DNA of 64,000 nucleotides from Ectothiorhodospiraceae bacterium WFHF3C12 (GTDB lineage Bacteria; Pseudomonadota; Gammaproteobacteria; Nitrococcales; Nitrococcaceae). The first letter of the stretch is position 1. Every line of letters begins with the position of its first letter. The notes beneath the pieces were generated by a model that saw only the letters and a list, made by a program, of their open reading frames with translations, searched no databases and had not been told where the DNA came from. The translations under genes and the position numbers were made by a program. The stretch covers positions 27,806-91,805 of the forward strand of contig JACDUA010000007.1 of the NCBI GenBank assembly GCA_013519935.1, given 5' to 3'. This document shows positions 21,622-30,712 of the stretch, piece by piece.

Positions 21622-22533
21622 ATGGAAATCGGGTACCTGTACTTCGCCGAGGTGGCGCGGTTCGGCTCGATACGCCAGGCCGCCGAGCGGCTGCACGTGT
21701 CCGCCTCGTCCGTGAGCCGGCAGATCGTCAAGCTGGAACACGAGCTTGGCACGCCGCTGATTTCCCGCCACGCCCAGGGCATCAAGCTCACCGAGGCCGG
21801 CGTGATCGTCGCCGAGTACGTGCAGAGCCATTCCCGCGAGTTCCAGCGGCTGAAGGCGGCGATCGACGACCTGAGGGACCTGCAACAGGGCCACGTCATC
21901 GTGTTCACCGTCGAGGGCATGCTGGGCGGCGCGCTGCCCCGGGCCCTGGCGCACTTCTCGGCGACGTATCCGGCCCTGACCTACGAGGTCTACGTCTCCG
22001 GCGCCGACGACGTCATGCAGGCGGTTGCCCGGGACCGTTGCGATATCGGCATATCCTTCAATCCCAACCCGCGCAACGAGGTCGAGGCGGTGGCGCGGTT
22101 CTCCCAGCCCGTGCTGGCGGTGATGGGGCCCGAGCACCCGCTCGCCGGTAGTTCGCAGCTGAGCCTGGGCGATCTGCTCTCCACGCGGGTCGCGGTGCCG
22201 GACAAGGTGTTCGGCATACGTCATATCGTCGACCAGGCGGCCAAGGAGGAGGACGTCAGCCTCCCGGTTGCCCTGGAAACGAACTCCATCGACATGTTGC
22301 GCCAGTTCGCCCTCTACGGGCTGGGGGTGACGTTCATGCCTGCGTTCGCGTTCGAGCGGGAACTGTCCGCGGGAAAGCTCGTCGGCGTTCCGCTGCATCA
22401 CCGTCTCATGCGCACGGCGACGACGCAGATCTGCAAACACCGGGATCTTGCCTTGACCTTCTCCGCACGGGCCCTGGCCAGGGTTCTGGTGGAGAGCTTC
22501 GGTCCGGAGCGCTGCGACTTCCGGACCATCTAG
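21622..22533 (+). CDS. LysR-family transcriptional regulator
   Basis: 303 residues. The N-terminal winged helix-turn-helix (FAEVARFGSIRQAAERLHVSASSVSRQIVKLEHELGTPL, residues about 8-46) is followed by a linker helix and a periplasmic-binding-protein-like effector domain, the standard LTTR layout. It sits between the FAH-family hydrolase and the Liv-type importer, all in one direction. By position it is the likely activator of the importer-dehydrogenase operon that begins 222 bases downstream. The effector is unknown, probably the imported substrate or a breakdown product. Confidence 0.9.
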   Translation: MEIGYLYFAEVARFGSIRQAAERLHVSASSVSRQIVKLEHELGTPLISRHAQGIKLTEAGVIVAEYVQSHSREFQRLKAAIDDLRDLQQGHVIVFTVEGMLGGALPRALAHFSATYPALTYEVYVSGADDVMQAVARDRCDIGISFNPNPRNEVEAVARFSQPVLAVMGPEHPLAGSSQLSLGDLLSTRVAVPDKVFGIRHIVDQAAKEEDVSLPVALETNSIDMLRQFALYGLGVTFMPAFAFERELSAGKLVGVPLHHRLMRTATTQICKHRDLALTFSARALARVLVESFGPERCDFRTI

Positions 22534-22755
22534 CGTCCCACCCCGCAGCTCAGCGTTCCGTAAATGACCGCGGGGTCCCCGCCCGCCATCCTGTCGGCCG
22601 CCCCGCGTGCTTCCCGCCGGACGGGCGTTAACCGGGCCTTCCGCGGTGGCGTTGCAATCACCGCAACACCGCGGAGCAGAATCTCTACTTCCCTGCCACG
22701 GTAACCGCTGCTATCACTGTTCTTGTAGCGACACCAAATGTGAAGGGGGAGAGCG

Positions 22756-23973
22756 ATGCTTAAGAATCCCGTCAAGAACGCTACGGCCATTCTCGGCGCC
22801 ATGCTGATGAGCACCCTCCTCGGCGTGGCGTCCTCCGCTTTCGCCGAAGACGTCATCCGTGTTGGCGCGCCCTTGCCACTCACCGGACCGCTGTCGCCGG
22901 AAGGCGAGAAACAGAAACGCGGTTACGACCTCTGGGCCAAGACCGTCAACGCCGAGGGCGGTATAAGCGTCGGCGGCAAGAGCTACCAGGTCGAGATCGA
23001 GTACGTCGACTACGAGTCCAACACGCCCCGGGCGGTTCAGACCGCGGAGCGTTTGATCTCGGAGAACGACGTGGACTTCCTGTTCTCGCCGTTCGGCTCC
23101 GGCGCCACCAAGGCGGCGAGCGGCGTCTCCGAGCGTTACGGTATTCCCACCATTGCCGCGACCGCATCCTCCACCGCGGTGTACAACCAGGGTTATCGCT
23201 ATCTGTTCGGCACCTTTACCCCGAACGCAACGCTGACCGACCCTCTCGCCCGGCTCGTCAAGAACTCGGACGAGGAGATCGAGACGGTGGCGATCTACGC
23301 CCGCAACGACCTGTTCCCGCTCGCCATCGCCGAGGAGATGGAGAAATCCGCCAAGAAGCACGGCTTCGAGGTGGTCTCCTTCAGCGAGTACGCGATCGGC
23401 ACCATGGACCACGCTTCGGCGCTTACCGTGATGCGCCGGGAAGAGCCGGACTGGGTGTTCGCCACCGGCTACATCAACGATCTCATCCTGGTTCGCAAGC
23501 AGATGAGCGATCTGGGCCTGTCCCCGAAGGTTCTGACCATGATCGCCGGCCCGGCTTACCAGGAGTTCATCGACGCCACGGGCGATCTGTCGAACAATGT
23601 CTCCAGCGCTGCCTGGTGGCATCCCGCCGTGGACTATGACGGCGAGGGCACCTTCGGAACGACCGATGCCTACCTTGAGGCCTTCAAGGAGGAATACGGC
23701 GCCCGGCCGGACTACGCCGAGGCCTCCGCGAGCGCCGCCGGCGTGATACTGCAGCTGGCCATTCAGCAGGCCGGCACCCTCGACCCGAAGGCGGTCCGTG
23801 ACGCGCTGGCGAACATGGACACCACCACCTTCTACGGGCCGATCCGCTTTGGTGACACCGGTCAGATCGTGTCCCTGGAGCCGCCGGTGTTCCAGATCCA
23901 GGATCGCGAGGCCAAGGTCATCTATCCGGACAGCGTCAAGCAGACCGATCTGCAGTTCGGCGGCATCGAGTAA
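22756..23973 (+). CDS. Branched-chain-amino-acid-type ABC transporter substrate-binding protein
   Basis: 405 residues with a Sec signal peptide (ILGAMLMSTLLGVASSAFA, cleavage before EDVIRVG) and a type I periplasmic-binding fold of the LivJ/LivK/HAAT class (IRVGAPLPLTGPLSPEG start). GGGGGAGAG lies just upstream of the ATG. It is followed by two permeases and two ATPases, a complete HAAT importer. Substrates of this class include branched amino acids, amides, urea and aromatic acids; the surrounding enzymes argue for a catabolic substrate rather than a general amino acid. Confidence 0.9.
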   Translation: MLKNPVKNATAILGAMLMSTLLGVASSAFAEDVIRVGAPLPLTGPLSPEGEKQKRGYDLWAKTVNAEGGISVGGKSYQVEIEYVDYESNTPRAVQTAERLISENDVDFLFSPFGSGATKAASGVSERYGIPTIAATASSTAVYNQGYRYLFGTFTPNATLTDPLARLVKNSDEEIETVAIYARNDLFPLAIAEEMEKSAKKHGFEVVSFSEYAIGTMDHASALTVMRREEPDWVFATGYINDLILVRKQMSDLGLSPKVLTMIAGPAYQEFIDATGDLSNNVSSAAWWHPAVDYDGEGTFGTTDAYLEAFKEEYGARPDYAEASASAAGVILQLAIQQAGTLDPKAVRDALANMDTTTFYGPIRFGDTGQIVSLEPPVFQIQDREAKVIYPDSVKQTDLQFGGIE

Positions 23974-24047
23974 GCCCGCCGCCAAGCCGCTGGAGCCGGG
24001 CGGGGCGAAGCGTCCCGCCCGGTTCACCCAACCGGACGGCCAAGCTG

Positions 24048-24914
24048 ATGCTCTATCTGCAAGTTCTGATTAACGGTCTTGTGCTGGGGGGGCTTTACGC
24101 CTGTATCGCGGTCGGCTTCTCCCTGGTCTGGGGCGTGCTGAACGTCATCAATATCCTGCACGGCAGCTTCGTGATACTGGGCTCGTACGTGGCCTATTTC
24201 GCCTACGTGCACCTGGGCATTCATCCGTTCTATTCCATCATTCTGGCCGGCGCGGTGCTGTTCGCCCTGGGCTATGCATTGCAGCTGGGCCTCATTAACC
24301 GTGTCGTCGGCGCCCCAGTGCTGACCACGCTGGTGCTGACGTTCGGTCTCGACCTGCTGCTCAACAACGCCATGCTGGTGGCGTTCTCCGCCGACTACCG
24401 TTCCATTCAGCTGGCCAATCCCCTCGGCCGCATGGACCTTGGCGAGGTGACGCTGCCGCTGGACCGAGTCGCCTCGATGCTGTTCGCCCTCGGATTGACC
24501 GGTCTGCTCTACCTGCTGCTCGGGCGTTCCCGGATCGGCCGCGCCATCGTCGCCGTGCGCATGGACCGGGAGGCCGCCGCGCTGATGGGCGTCAGGGTCC
24601 GCCGGGTCTATGCGATCACCTTCGGCGTCGGCGCCATGATGGCCGGCGCCGCCGGCAGCCTGCTGGCCCTGATCTTCCCGATATCGCCGCTCAACAGCAG
24701 CGAATTCCTCGGCATAGCGTTCGTGGTCTGTGTCATGGGCGGCCTGGGCAGCATCACCGGAGCGATGATCGGCGGCCTGGCCCTGGGCGTGATCGAAAGC
24801 TTCGCGGCGCTGTTCATAGGGCCCGAGCACGGCCTGACCATCGCGTTCACGCTGCTCATTCTCCTGTTGATGTTCAAACCCACGGGCATCATGGGCAGGA
24901 GGGGCTACGAATGA
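24048..24914 (+). CDS. ABC importer permease, LivH type
   Basis: 288 residues, about eight hydrophobic segments, with the typical opening (LINGLVLGGLYACIAVGFSLVWGVLNVINILHG, split across TM1-2) and the EAA-like loop GVRVRRVYAITFGVGAMMAG. It pairs with the LivM-type permease, whose ATG overlaps its stop by four bases (24911-24914), so the two are translationally coupled. Inner-membrane half of the HAAT channel. Confidence 0.92.
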   Translation: MLYLQVLINGLVLGGLYACIAVGFSLVWGVLNVINILHGSFVILGSYVAYFAYVHLGIHPFYSIILAGAVLFALGYALQLGLINRVVGAPVLTTLVLTFGLDLLLNNAMLVAFSADYRSIQLANPLGRMDLGEVTLPLDRVASMLFALGLTGLLYLLLGRSRIGRAIVAVRMDREAAALMGVRVRRVYAITFGVGAMMAGAAGSLLALIFPISPLNSSEFLGIAFVVCVMGGLGSITGAMIGGLALGVIESFAALFIGPEHGLTIAFTLLILLLMFKPTGIMGRRGYE

Positions 24915-25876
24915 ACAAGAAGGCCGTCGTATCCGTCGCCGTGGTCGTTGCGATCATCGCCGCGCTGCCGGTGCTCGGCGACAATTACCTGATGCGCCTC
25001 GGCACGATGTTCGGCATGTACGCGACCCTCGCGCTTTCCTGGAACATCATCGGCGGCTACGCGGGCTATCCCTCGTTCGCCACCGCCGCGTTCTTCGGCC
25101 TCGGCGCCTATACCGGCGCGCTGCTGCAGGGCGCGGGCGTGCCGATGCCGCTGGCCTGGGTGGCCGCATGCGCCAGCGCCGCGCTATTCGCGGCGCTGCT
25201 CGGCCTCGCGATCCTTCACCTCAAGGGGCACTACTTCGCCATTGCGAGCCTGATCGTCGGTGAAGTCCTGGTGGAGGTGGCCACCTCGTGGCGCAGCCTG
25301 ACCGGCGGCGGCATGGGGCTGAACCTGCCCGTGCTCCGCATGGGCGTGGAGGCGCAGTCGCGGCTGTTCTTCTGGTCCATGTACACCCTCGGCGTCCTGG
25401 CGCTGCTGATGAACTGGCTCGTCGCGCGAAGCCGTCTCGGTTTCGGCCTCAACTGTATCCGCCAGAACGAGGACGCCTCGGCCATGGTCGGGATCAACAC
25501 CAAGCGCTACAAGGTCATGGCCTTTACGTGCTCGGCGGTGCTGGTCGGTGGCGCCGGGGCGATGTACGCCTCCTGGGTCTATTACATCGAGCCGCCGGAC
25601 GTCTTCGACGTGTTGACGTCGGTCAAGCCCATCGTCATGGCGCTGCTCGGCGGGGCCGGCACCGTCCTGGGGCCGGCGATCGGCGCGGGCGTATTCCTGG
25701 TCATGGAAGAGGTGGTCTGGCGGAACTTCCTAGATGTCCATTCGGCGATACTCGGCATCCTCATCGTCGCGCTCATCTTCCTGCTGCCCAACGGCCTGCT
25801 CGGCCTGGCCATCCGGCGCAGGAAGGCGGCTATCGTGGCCAGGCTGCCGACGCTCGCGAAGAGGCGGAAGGCATGA
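24911..25876 (+). CDS. ABC importer permease, LivM type
   Basis: 321 residues with about nine hydrophobic stretches. It has the LivM hallmark LALSWNIIGGYAGYPSFATAAFFGLGAY region and the coupling loop NTKRYKVMAFTCSAVLVGGAG. It overlaps the preceding LivH-type gene by four bases, and its own stop overlaps the start of the LivG-type ATPase in an ATGA (25873-25876). This tight packing supports one transcript and fixed subunit ratios. Confidence 0.92.
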   Translation: MNKKAVVSVAVVVAIIAALPVLGDNYLMRLGTMFGMYATLALSWNIIGGYAGYPSFATAAFFGLGAYTGALLQGAGVPMPLAWVAACASAALFAALLGLAILHLKGHYFAIASLIVGEVLVEVATSWRSLTGGGMGLNLPVLRMGVEAQSRLFFWSMYTLGVLALLMNWLVARSRLGFGLNCIRQNEDASAMVGINTKRYKVMAFTCSAVLVGGAGAMYASWVYYIEPPDVFDVLTSVKPIVMALLGGAGTVLGPAIGAGVFLVMEEVVWRNFLDVHSAILGILIVALIFLLPNGLLGLAIRRRKAAIVARLPTLAKRRKA

Positions 25877-26631
25877 GCGATCTCCTCACACTCGAAGGCG
25901 TAAGCCGGCGCTTCGGCGGGCTGCTGGCCGTGGATAACGTCGATCTGTCGGTGGGTCGGGGCGAGATCGTCGGGCTGATCGGGCCCAACGGTGCCGGCAA
26001 GACAACGCTGGTCAACGTCATTACCGGCGTCTACCGCCCGAGCGCCGGCACCATCACTTACGACGGGCGCCGGATCGACGGCATGAAGACCTTCAGGATC
26101 AGTCGGATGGGCGTGGCCCGTACCTTCCAGACCGTGCAGCCGTTCCCGGCGATGACCGCGCGGGAGAACGTCATGGCGCCGGCCACGTTCGCCGGCAAAT
26201 CCCAGGGCATCGCCGAGGCGCGGGAGCGGGCGGAGGAGGCGCTGGAGTTCGTCGGTCTCGGCGATGCCAGGGACGCGCTGGCCTCGGAGCTGACCCTGGC
26301 CGGACGCAAGCGCCTGGAGCTGGCCAAGAGCCTCGCCATGGAGCCCAAGGTGCTGCTGCTGGACGAGGTCAACGCCGGGCTCAACAGCACGGAGATCGAC
26401 GAGGCCCTGGACCTGATCCGCAAGGTGGCCGACTCCGGCGTGACCATCATCATCATCGAGCATCTCATGAAGGTCGTGATGTCGCTGTGCTCCCGGATCG
26501 TGGTGCTCCATCACGGAGGCAAGATCGCCGAGGGAACCCCTGACGAGGTCCGTAACGACCGCAGCGTCATCGAGGCCTACCTGGGCAACCGCTATGCATC
26601 CAGATCCGCGGGAGAGGCGAGCGATGGCTGA
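25873..26631 (+). CDS. ABC importer ATP-binding protein, LivG type
   Basis: 252 residues from the ATG at 25873; a longer open frame upstream is a shadow of the permease. Walker A GPNGAGKT, an ABC signature replaced by the LivG-typical LTLAGRKRLELAKSLA, and Walker B VLLLDEVNAGL. The His switch is in IIIEHLM. Energises the Liv-type importer together with the LivF-type subunit. Its end overlaps the next gene by eight bases. Confidence 0.92.
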   Translation: MSDLLTLEGVSRRFGGLLAVDNVDLSVGRGEIVGLIGPNGAGKTTLVNVITGVYRPSAGTITYDGRRIDGMKTFRISRMGVARTFQTVQPFPAMTARENVMAPATFAGKSQGIAEARERAEEALEFVGLGDARDALASELTLAGRKRLELAKSLAMEPKVLLLDEVNAGLNSTEIDEALDLIRKVADSGVTIIIIEHLMKVVMSLCSRIVVLHHGGKIAEGTPDEVRNDRSVIEAYLGNRYASRSAGEASDG

Positions 26632-27343
26632 GCCGCTGATGCAGATCCAGGGCCTGGAGAGCGGCTACGGCGAGATTCAGGTCCTGTGGGGCATCGACCT
26701 GGAGGTTCACGAACAGGAGCTGGTGTCTCTCATCGGCTCCAACGGTGCCGGCAAGACGACGCTGCTCAAGACGATTTCCGGGCTGGTCCCGCCGACGAAC
26801 GGCTCGGTCCTGATCGACGGCGAGGAATACGCCGGCCGGCGCCCGGACCAGATGCTGACCGCGGGCGTAGCCCAGGTGCCGGAGGGGCGCCGGCTGTTCC
26901 GGACCATGAGCGTGCGGGACAACCTGCTCATGGGCGCTTACATGCGCCCGCAGAACGATCCCGGCATCCGCGAGGACTACGAGCGCGTCATGGCCATGTT
27001 TCCGCGCCTCGCCGAGCGGGCCCGCCAGGACGCGGGAACCCTCTCCGGCGGCGAGCAGCAGATGTGCGCCATCGGCCGGGGGATCATGGGCCGGCCGCGG
27101 CTGCTGATGATCGACGAGCTCTCCCTCGGGCTCGCGCCCAGGGCCGTGGAGATGCTGATCGAGAGCCTGCTCGAGCTCAATCGCGCCGGCGTGGCGATCC
27201 TCCTCGTGGAGCAGGATGTCGCCACGGCCCTCGACCTGGCCCACCGGGCCTATGTCGTCGACCGCGGGCGCATCGCGATGTCCGGCACCGCCAGGGAGCT
27301 GGCCGACGCCCCGGAGGTCCGTGAGGCCTACATGGGCATCTAG
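26624..27343 (+). CDS. ABC importer ATP-binding protein, LivF type
   Basis: 239 residues from the ATG at 26624, overlapping the LivG-type stop. Walker A GSNGAGKT, signature LSGGEQQMCAIGRGIM, Walker B LLMIDELSLGLAP, with the LivF-typical VPEGRRLFRTMSVRDNLLMGA. Second ATPase of the heterodimer. It closes the importer block, and the aldehyde dehydrogenase follows after 26 bases. Confidence 0.92.
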   Translation: MAEPLMQIQGLESGYGEIQVLWGIDLEVHEQELVSLIGSNGAGKTTLLKTISGLVPPTNGSVLIDGEEYAGRRPDQMLTAGVAQVPEGRRLFRTMSVRDNLLMGAYMRPQNDPGIREDYERVMAMFPRLAERARQDAGTLSGGEQQMCAIGRGIMGRPRLLMIDELSLGLAPRAVEMLIESLLELNRAGVAILLVEQDVATALDLAHRAYVVDRGRIAMSGTARELADAPEVREAYMGI

Positions 27344-27369
27344 AGATCGAATGGAGGATTTTGGGTGAA

Positions 27370-28851
27370 ATGACCGACCGAACAGATTCCAGTCAACAGG
27401 CGGTGGAGTCGATTCTCTGCCCCTACGACGGTCATGTCGTGGGTGAGATGCCGGTGTCCGGGGAGGCCGACGTGGAGCGGGCCGTGGAAACGGCCCAGCG
27501 TGTATTCGGGCAGATGAAGCGGTTGCCCCGGTTCGTCCGCGCGGACATTCTCGACCGCACCGCCGACATCATCGAACGCCGCCGGGAGGAGTTCGTCCGG
27601 CTGATTGCCGCGGAGGCGGGCAAGCCGCTCTACGACGCGCGAGGCGAGCTGTCCCGTTCGCTGTTCAACCTGCGCAACGCGGCCCGCGAGGCGCGCGCGT
27701 TCGCCGGTCATGAAGTGCCGCTGGACGTGGACGGCGGCGTATTCGAGTACCAGACGGCCACAGCCGAAGGCGGCGCCCTGCATCTCGACGAGGTGGACCA
27801 GGACGCGCTGGCCAATCTGGGCCGGCGGATGGGTATCGCGCGGCGCTTTCCCATCGGTCCTGTGCTCGCCATCACGCCGTTCAACTTCCCGCTGAATCTG
27901 GTGCTGCACAAGGTGGCCCCGGCCATCGCCGTGGGCAACCCGGTGATTCTCAAGCCGGCGCCCCAGACGCCGCTGACCGGGCGCCTGCTGGCCGAGGTCA
28001 TGCGCGAGGCGGGCCTGCCGGAAGGCGGCCTGCAGGTGGTTCATTGCGACGTCACGCTGGCGGACCGGCTGGTGCGCGACGAGCGTATCGCCATGGTCAG
28101 CTTTACCGGCAGCGCCAAGGTGGGCTGGCACATCAAGGACGTGGCGGGCAAGAAGAAGGTCGCCCTGGAGCTGGGCGGCAACGGCGCCGTGGTCGTTGGC
28201 AACGATGCCGACGTGAACTTCGCCGCGGCCCGCTGCGTGCGCGGCGGCGTGGTCTATGGCGGACAGTACTGCATCGGCGTGCAGCGCATATTCGTGCACA
28301 CCGACGTCTACGACGCGTTCGAGGCGGAGCTGGTGAAACGCGTGGCGGCCTGCCGTACCGGCAATCCGCTGGAGGAGGGCGTCGACGTCGGACCGGTCAT
28401 CGATGAAGGCGCCGCGAAGCGCATCGAGAGCTGGATCCAGGAGGCGGTGGACAACGGCGCGCGGGTCCTCACGGGTGGCAAGCGGACCAGGGCGCTGGTG
28501 GAGCCCACTGTCCTCACCGATACCGGGGCGGACATGAAGGTGGAGTGCGAAGAGATCTTCGGGCCCGTAATGACCGTGACCCGTGTACAGGACGCCGACG
28601 AGGGCATCCGCCGTGCCGCGGACTCCCGTTATGGTCTGCAGGGCGGGTTCTTCACCAACGACCTCAGGCGGGCCATGCGGGCGCTGGAGGAGTGGGACGT
28701 GGGTGCCCTGATGATCAATGACGTGCCGATCTACCGGATCGACAACATGCCCTTCGGCGGCTGGCACGACTCCGGCTTCGGCCGGGAAGGCACCCGCTAC
28801 GCCATGGAGAGCATGACCGATATCAAGTTCCTCGTCGTGAACTACGGATGA
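27370..28851 (+). CDS. NAD(P)-dependent aldehyde dehydrogenase
   Basis: 493 residues from the ATG at 27370 (GGAGGA at 27353-27358, 11-base spacer; an in-frame TTG at 27361 is too close to it). Catalytic Cys301 in GGQYCIGVQ, general-base Glu267 in LELGGNGA, and the substrate/cofactor motif TPFNFPLNLV. It oxidises an aldehyde to an acid in the cytoplasm. The segment at about residues 117-150 (EYQTATAEGGALHLDEVDQD region) looks longer and more acidic than in common ALDHs and may shape specificity. It lies between the importer and the aspartate-dehydrogenase-like gene, so the aldehyde is likely an intermediate of the imported compound. Confidence 0.92.
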   Translation: MTDRTDSSQQAVESILCPYDGHVVGEMPVSGEADVERAVETAQRVFGQMKRLPRFVRADILDRTADIIERRREEFVRLIAAEAGKPLYDARGELSRSLFNLRNAAREARAFAGHEVPLDVDGGVFEYQTATAEGGALHLDEVDQDALANLGRRMGIARRFPIGPVLAITPFNFPLNLVLHKVAPAIAVGNPVILKPAPQTPLTGRLLAEVMREAGLPEGGLQVVHCDVTLADRLVRDERIAMVSFTGSAKVGWHIKDVAGKKKVALELGGNGAVVVGNDADVNFAAARCVRGGVVYGGQYCIGVQRIFVHTDVYDAFEAELVKRVAACRTGNPLEEGVDVGPVIDEGAAKRIESWIQEAVDNGARVLTGGKRTRALVEPTVLTDTGADMKVECEEIFGPVMTVTRVQDADEGIRRAADSRYGLQGGFFTNDLRRAMRALEEWDVGALMINDVPIYRIDNMPFGGWHDSGFGREGTRYAMESMTDIKFLVVNYG

Positions 28852-28859
28852 GGGCCACG

Positions 28860-29666
28860 ATGCCGACGCGAGTCGCCGTAGCCGGACTGGGCTCCATTGG
28901 CTGGAAAGTCGCCGTCGCCCTCGACGACGGCATTGAAGGCCTCGCGCTTGCCGCGGTAAGCGCGCGTGACCGCGAGGCGACCCGGGGCCGGGTCGCTCTG
29001 TTGAATCACCCGCCGGCTGTTTGCCCGCTCGCGGAGCTCGGCGATCGCGCCGACGTGATCGTGGAGTGCCTGCCGCCGGCGAGGTTCCGCGATGTGGCGG
29101 GCCCCGCGCTGGAGAAGGGGCGGATCCTGGTGCCGGCAAGTGTCGGCGCCCTGGTGGAGAACCATGACCTGGTGGCGGTGGCCCGGTCCCATGGCGGGCG
29201 CATCATGGCACCTTCCGGCGCCATCGTGGGCCTCGATGGTCTTCGCGCCGGCGCGGAAGCGGGCCTCGAAGCCGTGCGGCTGATTACGCGCAAGCCCCCT
29301 GGCGCATTCGGTGCCGAGGTGGCCGTGGACGGCAGGACCGTCGCCACCGACAGCATCCGCGAGGCCGTCTGCCTGTTCGAAGGCGACGCCCGGCAGGCGA
29401 TCTCGCGCTTTCCCGCCAACGTCAACGTCGCCGCGGCCATCAGCCTGGCAGGCCTGGGCGTCGATGACACCACCGTGGAGATCTGGGCCGACCCGGGCGT
29501 CGACCGCAACGAGCACCGCCTCCTGGCGCGCTCGGTGTCCAACGAGCTCGAGACGCGGGTCGTCAACCTGCCCGACCCGGAGAATCCGAAGACCAGCGGC
29601 ATCACGGCCTTCAGCATCCTCGCGTTGCTCCGCCGCCTGGTGGAGCCGCTCACCGTGGGCAGCTGA
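28860..29666 (+). CDS. L-aspartate dehydrogenase-like NAD(P)-dependent enzyme (NadX family)
   Basis: 268 residues from the ATG at 28860, which has GAGGG six bases upstream. An ATG at 28848 overlapping the ALDH stop would add four residues. The Rossmann motif VAVAGLGSIGWKVA and the body (VPASVGALVENHDL, APSGAIVGLDGL, ISRFPANVNVAAAISLAG, NPKTSGITAFSILALL) match the aspartate dehydrogenase family. Members catalyse NAD(P)-linked oxidative deamination of aspartate or act on related amino or imino acids. Beside an ALDH and an amino-acid-type importer it could deaminate an imported amino compound; aspartate itself is not proven as substrate. Confidence 0.88.
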   Translation: MPTRVAVAGLGSIGWKVAVALDDGIEGLALAAVSARDREATRGRVALLNHPPAVCPLAELGDRADVIVECLPPARFRDVAGPALEKGRILVPASVGALVENHDLVAVARSHGGRIMAPSGAIVGLDGLRAGAEAGLEAVRLITRKPPGAFGAEVAVDGRTVATDSIREAVCLFEGDARQAISRFPANVNVAAAISLAGLGVDDTTVEIWADPGVDRNEHRLLARSVSNELETRVVNLPDPENPKTSGITAFSILALLRRLVEPLTVGS

Positions 29667-29729
29667 GCGGCCGCGTGCAGGCAGGAATGCGGTGACAGGT
29701 ATGGACCGGTAATAGATCAGGAGTATCCA

Positions 29730-30485
29730 ATGACCGAACTTGCGGAAATGGTGGCCGGGAATTACAGATTCGTCCCGGGCGTGTTTCAGTATTCGGCCGG
29801 CGTAGCCGCGATGCCGGGCTACGCCATCGAGCGGGTGCGCTTCTCGCACCCGGTACCCATGCGCGAGGGTTTCGACCGCATCGCCGAGCACCTCAAGGCC
29901 CGGGGCAGGCCGCTGACCGCGTTCTGCGCCTGCGAGATGCGCTCGCCCGAGCCCTTCACGGAATCGGGCTTCCGGTCATTCAACGAGACCTACGCCGGCG
30001 TACTATCGGACTGGGGGATCTTCGACGGCACGACCAACCCGGTGGCCCGGGCCAACGTCTGCCCGGACTACGACAAGCCGCCGGAGCCGAGCTTCCATGC
30101 CTTCTCGTTCACCGTGGAAGCGCCGGAGGCGCCTCACTCCTTCGTCATATCCGGCAGTGGCGAGGCGCCGGAAGGCAAGGGGAACTACAAGGACCACATA
30201 GTCGCCCGGGGCGACCTCAGCCACGACGGCATGCGGCAGAAAGTGCAGTGGGTGCTGGGCGAGATGGAACGCCGTATGGGTGCCTTCGGCGCCGGCTGGA
30301 GCGAAACCACGGCCGTGCAGGTTTACACCGTGCATGATATCCATCCCCACCTGGAATCCGAGTTCGCCACGCGGGGCAACCTGCACAACGGCTTGACCTG
30401 GTTCCTGAACCGCCCGCCGGTACAGGAGCTGGAGTACGAGATGGACTGCCGCCGCGTGCACCGGGAGCTGGTCCTTCCGGCCTGA
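29730..30485 (+). CDS. Conserved protein of uncertain function (possibly CnbZ-like/RidA-related deaminase)
   Basis: 251 residues, soluble, no signal peptide; CAGGAG precedes the ATG. Clear internal features are FVPGVFQYSAGVAA at the N-terminus, CACEMRSPEPF, NVCPDYDKPPEPSFHAFSF, and a C-terminal VQVYTVHDIHP segment resembling the enamine-deaminase region of RidA-like proteins. From memory it resembles proteins annotated as 2-amino-5-chloromuconate deaminase (CnbZ); I cannot verify this here. A deaminase role would fit the neighbouring aldehyde and aspartate-type dehydrogenases, but no ring-cleavage dioxygenase is present. Last gene of the cluster that begins at the importer. Confidence 0.7.
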   Translation: MTELAEMVAGNYRFVPGVFQYSAGVAAMPGYAIERVRFSHPVPMREGFDRIAEHLKARGRPLTAFCACEMRSPEPFTESGFRSFNETYAGVLSDWGIFDGTTNPVARANVCPDYDKPPEPSFHAFSFTVEAPEAPHSFVISGSGEAPEGKGNYKDHIVARGDLSHDGMRQKVQWVLGEMERRMGAFGAGWSETTAVQVYTVHDIHPHLESEFATRGNLHNGLTWFLNRPPVQELEYEMDCRRVHRELVLPA

Positions 30486-30621
30486 GCCCGGAGACGCGGG
30501 AAGGAGCTGGCGCAAGTGGCCGGGTCAACCGGCTCGCGGCGAGGTCGCCGCGCCAGCAGCCATCATCGCCCACGCCGTGCATGCAGACCGGCCGGGCCGC
30601 CCTTTGGTTGAGCCCCGAAAA

Positions 30622-30647
30622 GGTGGAATACGCTTCGCTATTCCACC
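30622..30647. repeat. Dispersed GGTGGAATA...TATTCCACC palindrome (copy 2)
   Basis: Perfect nine-base arms around CGCTTCGC. Related copies are at 12267-12292 and 47900-47925. It lies in the convergent spacer between the CnbZ-like gene and osmC, where it could stop or process both transcripts. Confidence 0.8.
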
Positions 30648-30712
30648 CTAGGCGCGGGAGCGGGCGATGTCGGAGCGGCCCATGGCCGCGAACGGGCCGG
30701 CGATAGGTCGAT

